From Paragonimus westermani (Eukaryota; Platyhelminthes; Trematoda; Plagiorchiida; Troglotrematidae): a DNA stretch of 64,000 nt. Under the pieces are notes generated by a model. The model did not search any database. It was not told the origin of the DNA and was given only the letters and a program-made list of their open reading frames with translations. Shown one piece after another: positions 20,992 through 30,699 of the stretch (position 1 is the first letter of the stretch; the number at the start of each line of letters is the position of its first letter). Made by a program: the position numbers and the translations under genes. The DNA is taken from the NCBI GenBank assembly GCA_008508345.1, contig QNGE01003676.1:1-64000 (forward strand), written 5' to 3'.

Positions 20992-21288
20992 TTGAAGAGT
21001 CTGTCAGGGTTATTTAAAGCAGAAATGGTATCCATTTCTCTTATATCGCGGAACGACCGGGTGGATGCAATTGAGCTGGAACGATTCCTACGACGCAATG
21101 ATATGGTACGCGCCGTTTTACCCCGAAGAGCAGATTCCCCCAAAGCCGACTACAAAGGAAAAACATTGGTCTCCCGAAAAGAGCGTTTATCGTCTCAGCC
21201 CGAAGTTCCGAGTGCCGAAGTCAAAGTACAAAATGCAGCTCCTGCGTTTTTAGAGCTCGTCAAGCGATCGAGTGAAAAAACAAGCTAA
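20992..21288 (+). CDS. Unassigned ORF candidate (two overlapping open frames)
   Basis: Two plus frames are open over the same bases: 99 codons at 20992-21288 and 63 codons at 21065-21253. The shorter reads MQLSWNDSYDAMIWYAPFYP and is rich in Pro, Lys and aromatic residues, with many G/C third positions. It looks more like protein than the longer one. It may be a small gene or an exon. No family was recognised, and chance cannot be excluded. Confidence 0.2.
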   Translation: MKSLSGLFKAEMVSISLISRNDRVDAIELERFLRRNDMVRAVLPRRADSPKADYKGKTLVSRKERLSSQPEVPSAEVKVQNAAPAFLELVKRSSEKTS

Positions 21289-21299
21289 CTAGCGTCCAG

Positions 21300-22090
21300 T
21301 ATGAGTCGGCGCCAGAGGTAAAAAATGATGGTACATCAAAGGAATTCGGCTTTATAAAAGAAACGGTAAATGCTCATTCCAGTTAGTGGTCAGTTTTTTT
21401 GGGATATGTGACATCCCCAACAATTTCCTTAACTCCCTTCACTAGCTGAGCCACATAATCGGCGATCAGACCACGCCTCAGCTTCCTACGGATATCCCTC
21501 GGAAGATTTTTACGCAAACTACCTGGTGGGGTGTTCCACCTAACACCCAGCAAGTCCAGGGATTAATGTGAAGTGTAATACTCGTTTAATCCATAAACCA
21601 CCTTACCTCATGCTATAGTACCTGCTTCGTGAATTGCCTGTGAGATTTTGGTCCTCCAGATATTAGGATGTTCGATGTGGGAACTGCTGTGCTTGGATTC
21701 TGGACTAGTTTGGTACTTAGGATTTATTCATGACCTGGTCAGTCTGTCAGTAGCCAGTCGTTGTGGCCGTTGAGGTTGTTATTCAGTAAAAGTAAGTGCA
21801 AAACGTCTTAATCCAAGTATGTGTTCTAATAAGAACGACAACTATGTGGTTCGCCCGAGACCAGGCCTGATTCAAAAAAGGAGGTTGTCGAGTACAACGG
21901 TGCCGCGCATCATGACTAAAACTGGTGCTCAATTCAGTTGCAGCCGCCGCCCATCATTATCCCAGCGTTATATTACTAACCCAGATGTGTCGCCCAAGCA
22001 AGACTCGGTCTAACCAAGCCGGCCGATGTGGAAGTTCGTATCTCCGGACAGAATGACTATCCGAGCTACGTGTTTACCTAAGTAGAGGAG
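21300..22090. other. No recognised gene
   Basis: I see no domain text or structured repeat here. The 64-codon plus frame at 21819-22013 has no recognisable motif. Confidence 0.5.
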
Positions 22091-22402
22091 CCAGATCTAA
22101 GTAAAAGGCATCCTTGACACCGACGTCACCACTGCAGCTTGACCAGTCGTGGCGGTCGTGGATCCACGCGAATTATATGGCAAGTATTGAACACATGGTA
22201 CGGGGGCTGCCATTTTAATACGCTGCGTTTTGTCCTGGATTCTAGTACCTGGAATGCAGCAGACGATATTCAACGAGTTTAATGTCCGTCCGAGAGTGAC
22301 CCGTTGACCTATCTGTTTCAGAATGCGGACTTTGCAAGCGTGTATTGCAACTCGCATTTTCGCACGTCTAGACTTAGACAGGATGACGATCAGTGTTCTC
22401 AA
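22090..22402 (-). pseudogene. LINE endonuclease fragment (RTE/CR1-like)
   Basis: The minus frame 22097-22402 contains KVRILKQIGQRVTLGRTLNS followed by NIVCCIPGTRIQDKTQ. In intact LINE endonucleases this reads like RTL..IGQ..TLARTLDSL then IDVCCVSETRIQD, so the catalytic Glu of SETR has become Gly (PGTR). Only the N-terminal part of the domain remains. No RT follows on the minus side. Confidence 0.75.
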
Positions 22403-23045
22403 CCAAAGCCTCTACTCAAAAACAACGAGTGAGTGGAGGTGTACCAGGACCAGTACTTTTTCCGGAAAGAAACCTCACTCTGGAGAACTGCGAGACTGTG
22501 GTTCGTCCGACTACTACCTATTGGCCTGCGTGGCGTAAGTGACTGTCAGTAGGATCAGCACACCGTCCACTTTAATTCAATAGGTTGTGGAGATACGCTA
22601 ACTGTCACACCACTCCAAGTTTCACTTCCGCTGTGTCGGAATCATTCATCAAAGTGTTGACTGCTGACCACCAGACCATCCGCAGCAATACACCAGTCGT
22701 ACTTATTGTTTTTGTGAGCTAGTGTATTACAGTAGTCCCGATGAGTGCTGAACGCACACCCTGGAACGTGTTCACCGATTCCGCCTGATAATAATACGGT
22801 GTGTATACTCGTTCTATCCGCGGAATAAACTTTTGCTCAGCGGATAGATTTTTGCTTCAATTCTCCTCGGGGGTCTATTTTTTTATTGCACCTCACGTTA
22901 GCAGTTTTCTTCCGAGGTTTCCTCGTTCACCTGATACTTTTCATTACTTATTACCACGTCGATTGAAAGTACGATATGACGGATGCTCTATATATACCCT
23001 ACTATTTCGTTTAGACTTAGTACATGGTATTTTTCTTGTTTAGAA
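22403..23045 (+). other. Upstream region of TMEM256
   Basis: No gene seen. The last bases before the start codon form a pyrimidine-rich stretch ending in AG (tttttcttgtttag, ending 23043). This looks like a splice acceptor 2 nt before the ATG. It could be the 3' end of a 5'-UTR intron or a spliced-leader trans-splicing site, which many flatworm genes have. Which one cannot be told from sequence alone. Confidence 0.4.
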
Positions 23046-23241
23046 ATGGTATATTTGCCCTATATGAATGAAGTGTTGGAAGCAGTTGCGGCACCACTCA
23101 AGTACCTTCTCTCGTCTACCAAATCTGTTCCTGAGGAGGTACGAATTACTCAGCTAATTTGCCCGTCTTACGGGTCACTTATTCGTCTGGCCGGATTATC
23201 TGGTGCTCTGTCCATTTTAGCCGGTGCTTATGGAGCTCACA
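23046..23241 (+). CDS. TMEM256: TMEM256, exon 1
   Basis: Encodes the first 65 residues of a 150-aa protein of the TMEM256/DUF423 family, small multi-pass membrane proteins of unknown biochemical role. The start is the ATG in AAATGG at 23046, directly after an acceptor-like sequence. An alternative ATG lies six codons on. The exon holds an extended N-terminus, longer than in vertebrate members. It then enters the first membrane helix with LAGLSGALSILAGAYGAH, matching the family's GALSGAAALGFASYGAHG. The donor is GTACGT after the first base of a Ser codon. The gene is convergent with aPKC. Confidence 0.93.
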
Positions 23242-23281
23242 GTACGTTCATCCATCCTGTGTAGTGCTACCCGTTGCTTAG
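23242..23281 (+). other. TMEM256: TMEM256 intron 1 (40 nt)
   Basis: It starts GTACGTTC and ends TTGCTTAG. Removing it restores the frame as GAYGAH-SFSPDREKDKG. Without removal the frame hits a stop at 23262. Mini-introns of about 40 nt or less are a known flatworm trait. Confidence 0.9.
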
Positions 23282-23394
23282 GTTTCAGTCCGGATCGTGA
23301 AAAAGACAAGGGCATTTTCCATACCGGCGCTCATTATCAATTAATTCACTCCGTAGCCCTGCTCGGTGCACCACAAGCCAGTCGTCCTTACCTT
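23282..23394 (+). CDS. TMEM256: TMEM256, exon 2
   Basis: Continues with SFSPDREKDKGIFHTGAHYQ and then LIHSVALLGAPQASRPYL, the family's most conserved block (human-type text HHFLHSLALLGVPH..RKP). The His-rich loop and the second membrane helix fall here. The exon ends between codons (phase 0) at a GTAAGT donor. Confidence 0.95.
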
Positions 23395-23433
23395 GTAAGT
23401 TATCTTACCATCTTGATGATTAACTTTTTACAG
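23395..23433 (+). other. TMEM256: TMEM256 intron 2 (39 nt)
   Basis: It starts GTAAGTTATC and ends TTTTTACAG. Its length is a multiple of three and it has no in-frame stop, so retention would add 13 hydrophobic residues (VSYLTILMINFLQ) rather than truncate the protein. Confidence 0.9.
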
Positions 23434-23577
23434 ACCGCCGGCCTTTTTCTCCTTGGAATGTCCCTGTTCTGTGGATCGTGTTATTATGTGGCGCTGACGA
23501 GGGACGCACGATTTTCTAAAATTGCTCCGGTCGGTGGCGTTACTCTGGTCGTCGCTTGGCTGTCTCTGATGCTGTAA
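23434..23577 (+). CDS. TMEM256: TMEM256, exon 3
   Basis: Encodes the last 47 residues and the TAA stop. TAGLFLLGMSLFCGSCYYVA and IAPVGGVTLVVAWLSLML align with the family's LLASGTTLFCTSFYYQAL and LAPAGGTLLLLGWLALAL, covering membrane helices three and four. Splicing all three exons gives 453 nt, that is 150 codons plus stop. No canonical AATAAA was seen within the first ~200 bp downstream. Confidence 0.95.
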   Translation, partial: TAGLFLLGMSLFCGSCYYVALTRDARFSKIAPVGGVTLVVAWLSLML

Positions 23578-25785
23578 TCTTTATTTTTTAAACCCTTACA
23601 GAACTATTTTAGTTGCTTGTCTTTCGGAATATGCTTGCTTATGATTGATGTTGCTACTCAGTACTTGACTTCTGTTCTCTAGAATGTGCTCCCAACCGGT
23701 GACTTGAGGGACCCTGTGCTTGACAAACACTAACTAGCCCTACATTTTCAGATCCTTTCCCGTTTGCTGTACACATGAAGCCAAAATGGACGTTAACGTC
23801 CGAGAACCAACCAGTTGATGTTGAAGTTTGCAAACGCAATAGGTGAGTGAGTTTATGGATAGTCATGTTTAACTTCCAATCACAGTACTGCTCGCAACAA
23901 AGGCGCCTTTCAGGAGAGCACAAACGCTTCTTCGCCGTATGTGCTTCTTCTTGGGAAAGAGGGCGTTCTGTTTCATGTGCACTGATCGATGTGAGTACAA
24001 AACAATAAGCTAGACAGCTCACCTTCGTTCGAACTACCTAACTAATCATGCGTTCCTGCTTGTTACTGGCGCTTCATCATTGCGGTTCATTGTTAGAACA
24101 GCTGTTCCGAACTAAGGTACTTTTTCTATAGGTTCTTTTTCGAAACTCTGCAGTCATAAATTGGGCTAAATAAGCTTTATATGCATACAACGTGCCAATC
24201 CGGTTGGCGATTGATCTCAAACAGGACGGCCATGGAGGGTTAGATTAGGTCATGCGGAACAAGTAGAGCGTTTGACAGATGTGTCAGAAGCTGGTAAAGG
24301 TAATACAAAGGATAGAAGGCTGTCAGAACTTGGATCCAAGTGGATGAGAAAGAAATTAAGTTAGCACAGTTACTAGTTGGTACAGTTGGCTTCGGCCGGT
24401 TATACTCAGGTCCAAGGACGTGGAGACTATATGAATTTCTTTCACGCACACATTCCGATTGTGGTATAGGGACAGCGACGGCTTCTGCTATGCACAGCAA
24501 ACATTTGAAGTGCTTGATTAATGACAATCTGGTGGCCGGTTTCGACGAATTGTGTCAAAGCAGGGTTATTGGTGCTTTCGGCTAAGTATCTACCAAGAAA
24601 AACTGGGCGGTGCTCTTTGATCCCCTTATATTTTTGTCTTGTACGATCGAAGCAACTGGCTGCGGTTGAAATGCTATAGACCCAGAGGTAATGAAACAAT
24701 TCAATGAATTCTCAAGCATGGAACTATCCTGTGTCGAACATAAAAGGTGGTGCCAAGTGGAACCGTCGCAGGTGCTTCATTTAATGCTCTGCCTACTTCC
24801 CGGTCGAGGACGAATGAGCCGTTGAACTTTTCAGCCGCGACCAATCAGGACGCACCTTGAGCCTTGGCACGAGCGCGGGGCACACAGGCTGCCTTGACGC
24901 GTATACAACAGATGATCGATCAATAGCTTGTGTTAATTCTCCTGGACGTTACATTTACCTACTTCATTCACACTGAAATGTAACGTTGCCGCCATCGAAA
25001 TTAGTGCCCACGTATGATCCTTATCGGGTTGATATCACCCGTGTGAACGAAAAACTGCATGGACGCTACCTTAGTGAGCATTGTCATTTACCACCACTCG
25101 GAAGAACTGTTAGAGCACTTCTGTATAATAACTTCTCGCGAGGAGGCTATCGAACAGTTTTGACTTTTCGATGTTTTAACAAGGAATATGTTTGGATGTA
25201 GGGGCTGAGAGTTATTCTTCAATCTGTGGGAAGGCATTTAGAACGATAATAAAGGTGGAGCAAGGTGGCATATAAAGGTTATGTGGGAGCATTTTGAGGT
25301 CGGATGTGGTGCTTGTTAACATCAATAACATCGTCACATGGTGCACAGTCATGTGGAATCGACAATCCTTAGAAGTGAGGAGTGGCGTCTACGGCTACCA
25401 ATCAGTGCAACGCAACCAATGTCAACAAAACTCCACCCTAAAGTAATTAAGGTCGACTTGTAAAAGTGCCGGGAAAATTATTCTGTTCCATATGAGGCGG
25501 TCGCGATGCGCGTGCAATACTCAGTGCTCGACGCGCAAACGAATTTCACTCTAACAGCTGGCTAGCCGCCCCCCAACTTACCACACTAATCGCAGTCAAA
25601 GAGGACACCTTAAGGACTGTACATAGAACCGTAATCTTGACGTGCGGAAATGTCCCAGTGGATGATTAGGTTTTAGGAACGGTTAGAAGCAGTCATAAGG
25701 GGGTGCGGTCGATCCCCTCATCATTTAATGGATTCCATATGACTGGGGCAGGTAGCTCGAAACGGTAAGCTTCGGAGCTCCCAAC
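23578..25785. other. Intergenic, no recognised gene
   Basis: The 81-codon plus frame at 24340-24585 and the 122-codon minus frame at 23654-24022 have no recognisable motif. Nothing else is supported. Confidence 0.5.
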
Positions 25786-25787
25786 GT

Positions 25788-25856
25788 AGCTTAGTAACTC
25801 AACTGGTAGTGCACTTGCTATTCCTGTCGGTGGTTCGAATCGCGAATTCGATAACC
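25788..25856 (+). repeat. tRNA-like sequence, probable tRNA-derived SINE
   Basis: It reads TAGCTTAGTAACTCAACTGG TAGTGCACTT, resembling a pol III A box, then GGTGGTTCGAATCGC, a near-perfect B box. The anticodon arm is not cleanly foldable and the acceptor stem does not close, so this is more likely a SINE head than a working tRNA. Confidence 0.45.
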
Positions 25857-25859
25857 TCG

Positions 25860-28800
25860 GCGAGCTCATTCGTAAACAGCTATGCCTGAAGAGTCTTGCT
25901 CATCAAGTCCCACCAAACTAGATGAAAGGTGTAAGACCATCGGTCTATTTCTGGGATTACAGTGATGCCTGCAAAAGCCGAGCAGCATCGTGACAACCTG
26001 CTAACTGGTAACTCCACCAGTGGAACACTATATAGACACTTCAACAACGTTGTCCTCTCGCTTGACTGGTCTACTCCAACAAGCTACGCTGCCAACTTTC
26101 TTGTCTTAAGATTAGATAACCGAAATGCCGCTGCCAGAAGGAACCGTTTTTAAAGTATTCAGATAAAGTTACTTTACGAGTTTTGTCTTACTGACACTTC
26201 CAGTTCAGCTCATTCAAGACGTGATTCGCCTGTATTAACGAGTGATCGAAGAGTCGCAACCTGCCTAAAAACACCAGAATTGAGCCGTTTTGTTTTCACA
26301 TGATGACAGACATTGTCATCAGCAGGTCATGGGGCAGCATGCGGAGCGTCCAGGCGAGAGAAGTTAACATTCAAATACTCTGGAACAAATGTCACAATAA
26401 ACACTAGCCGCTCCGTGTGCGGTTCGTTTGAAGGCGCCCTGTACCCTTTGTCACCTCTGTAGTGTTTTGGTCATTGCGTATTTTCTCACCCTCGATACCG
26501 TTCTCCTCTTGTTTTCCCGACCTTGGAGAACGATCTCAAGTTCTTTAACAGATCCAGAGGTTTTCACCCGTGGTGGCGGCATCAGAACACATTTTCTGAA
26601 CGCTATTGTCGTATCGCGTCTAAAAGCATGTAAACAGTTTGCTGACAAAACGTTTAGCAAGGGTATTCATGCTGTATGTTAGTCATCTGGTCCTGTGATG
26701 AGATCCATCCATAAGTTTATGTACTGTCACATCTAAGTGTACGGTTTTTCAGCGTTGCCTTACCTAATGGGAATTCGAGTCATTCTTGAGCTCGTTTCTC
26801 TAGAGCACATTAAGTGTTTGACCGTATAACAAAGCTATTCCTGTTATTACTCTGGCTGTACAATATTGAATTCATGTTGTTTTAGTTCAGTTTTATTTTC
26901 TGCTTTACGTTTATATGCATATACGGAGATAAGGAAGTAATTGCTTGACAGATGCTCAGTATCAAAAGGCGTGAACGGCGACCACATTCAGTAATAATAA
27001 TACTTAGGTGCGGTATTCGGTAACACCGAATCGACCTCTAGCCCCAACGAAACATCAAAAAAGCTGAGATTAGGAACATTGTTCAATGTGACTTAAGGGA
27101 AATTTGTGTGGAAACGTACGTGCATTTGTTGGTTATAAAGTATTATGGAGCACTCCAGAACGTAAAGAACGCGTTTTCGTCGCCTTCCCCAAAACTTTGT
27201 TCGCAACTCCTGACTAATCAGATAAAACACGCTCACTGCTGTGACTGTACTTGTCACGATCTTCGAGTTTGGATCATCCTAACAGTTATTCGAATATTGA
27301 TCCAATGGGCACACGGCTAGGCATAATGTAGTGACCTGGAGATACCCCTGGTCTGCCTGCTGTACGATGTGTAAAATCCCTCCTAAAATCTTAGCTCACA
27401 TTGTACATAGGACCTTAAGGATCTTTGCCTGCCGTCTGCCTGATGCATGAGATCGCGTTTGTTCGTTTGCATGCTTGTCGGCGTAAGCGCGCCAGACACA
27501 TTTCTTCCGGCTTGCTCGCGCGCGCGACGATCGGATCCTTAGCCTCCCTAGCTGTTTCGCGTATCGGTGTCGTCTAGCGCTGATCGAGACCACTCGTAAT
27601 TATCGCATAATATATTTTCGGTCCCGCAATTATTTGTATTTTCACTTCGCTTCTGGTATTTCTGCGTATACCTGAGGAAACGTTGATTTAGTGCACGTAC
27701 GCACTAAAATAAGCTCAAGACGGGCTATGTACTTTCAGGTGCAAAACGTACAGGCATATGCATTTGCGGCGGTCATCTTTCTGAAGTCACGTTGTATCAC
27801 AAACATGAACGTACCAGATGGCCTTGGAACCCGATGCCATAGTTGTGTCCCAACATCATTGTCATCAGGTGGGCTGTACCGAGTTCAAGTGACAAAATCG
27901 GTCAGTAATACCATTCAGGGCGGGTTATGTGCGTTTCCTATTGCTACTGTCTCTCCAACTTGTCTAAAACTGGGCTACCAGCTTGGCGGTTGTGACATTA
28001 CACTACTTCCTGATTTTTCCATGGTATATACTGCGGAAAATACGGACTGTTGTCTTTAGCGTGGACCAGTCGTCTCTCGGTTTGGTGTCCATAATTAGGA
28101 TATTCACGACGTAGTCAGAGCGACCAAGAGGTCGTTTCGTTCCTTGGGACTTTTTCGGAGAAAACATTCACCGGTAATTGTGTGGTCCTTACGCACCTGG
28201 TACTTCCTATTCCCGAGTCATTCTTTGCAGCCCGTCCACTGATGTGCTTAATGTTCAAACATATCCGTCCTTGCGTTTCAACTGCACTATAACATCGCAA
28301 TGCAGCTGCAAGACAGTATCTCACATGTGATTCCGGTTGAGGCCTCCAACACAGCTGACTATCACCATGCTGACAATTTCCTCAGTCATCTTTCCTTTCT
28401 AACTAATAAAAGAACCTGGAAAAATGCGCAAACCATATTGGTCAACCAAGTATTCGCATCACACCGATTTTCCAAACACAACATGGGTAGCTGTTATTTG
28501 GAAAAGAACACGTGACAGAGTGTTAGGTTTGTCTTAGGAGGTCGATGACGAACGGTCACCACAAATTCCAGTAGATACAGTCAAATGGCTTATGTATTAG
28601 GCCAAGTTTTGATTTTCTAGCGGATGAATCTGAGCCTGTAGAAGATCTGCTGGCTTTATGAGGCCAAAATACGCTGTCCGTGCTTTCGTGAAAGACACCT
28701 TATCAGAAAAATAGCAGTACATGGACTAGTCTCAGGTAAGGCTATAAAAACGATACTCATCTGCACTAAACAGTGTTGTTTAGCGTCTAATAGATTCCTC

Positions 28801-30611
28801 AGTGGCAAAAATATGCTTGCATTGAAAGTTTCTATAGGAACCATTTAAGTAATGCTGTGAACGGTAGAGAGGGGTGAAAAAGTCGGTTCCTCCTCTCCCA
28901 CGAAAAAACGTGGCGCAGTTTAGAGTGCAGGCGGATCTTGTGAGTATCTCAGTGGGAACTTGATATTTGGTGGCAAACAAATTAATCCCGATGACGCGAT
29001 GCACAGAGGTTGCACTGGAGTGATCCCCGAAAAGCGGTGATGAGCCCCGATAAGAAACTCACTTGTAGGTAATCACCCTTGGTTTCTGGTGCATTTATCG
29101 ATACGGATGTAGTAAAGTAGTCCTGCTGGACGGTAAACAAGCCTCCAGTCGTCGGCAGATGGAGAAGATTTTCATGGTGTCGTTGCACGCGCAGGTGAGA
29201 GTCATCTACGGGGTGGTACAGCTCCACAGACCTATCGAAAAATGTGTATTATACGTTATACTGGCCAATTCCGGTCTAACACCGACTCAACCTCTAGCGC
29301 ACGCTCACCGATCAAGCACGCACAAATGCCGAGTTGGTCGTTGATCTCAAACGGACACTGTGTAAAAGAGTGGAAACATTCTCAACTGATTACCTCCGCA
29401 AGAAAGTTTTCCAGTAAGGCAATATTTTGTCGTAGGCTCTTTCACGGATTCTCTTCCATAACTTCTCGAAAACGCGAGCGTTTCCGTCCTAATCGTTACG
29501 GCGTGCGTTAATACTCGCATTTTAATCATAGCGGGGAACGCTTCTTTTGAAAGAAACACATGGGTAAAAGAGCGGCGGTCTTCTGATTCTGTCACTGACC
29601 GAAGTCAAACTGACTGACCCCTTCCCTATGTTAATCGTGCTTTTGATCTTTATCACGTCACACCATGCAGTACATATTCCCAATAATAGCATACCAAGGA
29701 CAACGGTTTTCCTGTGCGGGACTTGCCCGTATTGTTTGGTTAACGTGGTCAGATGCACCTGGGCGATGCGTAGACGAGCCCAGTTGCTCCCAAACGTGAT
29801 ACTAACCTGCATCGTGCTTCGCACACAATTGGGTTTTGACGCCCAGACAGTTCAACTGTTGAGCGGGTTAGTGCAGTATTACCATTTTTGTGCCTCGTCC
29901 AACATGAACGCACGGACCCGTGCATACGACACATGCGTCGTTCAGCTGACGACCAAAAGTGAACGCGGTGGCACCAGCAGTGGATGACTTTCTGGGCAGG
30001 ACTGGGTGCAATATCCAGGTGGGTAATAGGTTGCACATATCAAATGAACCACGTACGGCTACAGATACCACGTATATGAAAACTGACAACTGTTTACTCT
30101 AACGAACAGCAGGAAAACGGAAAAACTGGGTGATCATTATTTATCACGGTCGTAAGCGGGTACGCAACATGATCAATTGATTGTACCATACAAAATACGA
30201 CTGGTAACAACTAACAGATTGAGAAAATATATATGGAAACAGGGTGACCACTGGTGAAGTGCAAAAAGATGGATAGTGTTCAGTTGAAAGGAAATAAAGT
30301 AAAAGATAGCAAATGGTTATGAGTAGCGAAACAGACCACATATACAAGGAATGATAAACCAGTCAATGTGTAATCGGTTGGTGGAATGCACACTGTGGTC
30401 GAGATGATTAGACACGCCTCAAGGCACAGAAGATAGGTGACAGAGCCAACAGCCAAAAAGTTTAAAACAAAAAACAAACAGTGATATGATCGGGTTTGGT
30501 TGAGCAATATGAAAAGGTGCATTTTGAAATAAAGGGGAATTGGAAACGGCCTGGCGTTTGTAATTGAATCGAGATGGGCCGTTTGTTATTGGCGTACTGG
30601 TCCACGTCGAT
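25860..30611. other. Intergenic between convergent TMEM256 and aPKC
   Basis: I recognise no gene here. Several 100-120 codon frames (for example 27691-28059 plus, 29628-29987 plus) show no family motif. The aPKC 3'UTR and poly(A) site must lie at the right end of this stretch on the minus strand. I could not place them with confidence. Confidence 0.5.
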
Positions 30612-30699
30612 CTATACCGGTTCTTCCAAGGACATGAGTAGTGGATTGACGTATTCGAAACCCTCGAACTCCGATTGATCAATCTTGCCAATGTTTTCC
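30612..30699 (-). CDS. aPKC: aPKC, last exon (C-terminal tail and stop)
   Basis: Encodes the end of the AGC-kinase tail. After the split Gln codon the text is [20 protein letters not shown] then LMSLEEPV and TAG. The hydrophobic motif FEGFEYV has Glu where conventional PKCs have a phosphorylated Ser/Thr. This is diagnostic of atypical PKC (zeta/iota/aPKC). The acceptor is caatcgtctcag, and the frame joins perfectly to the exon at 31868-32073. Confidence 0.95.
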
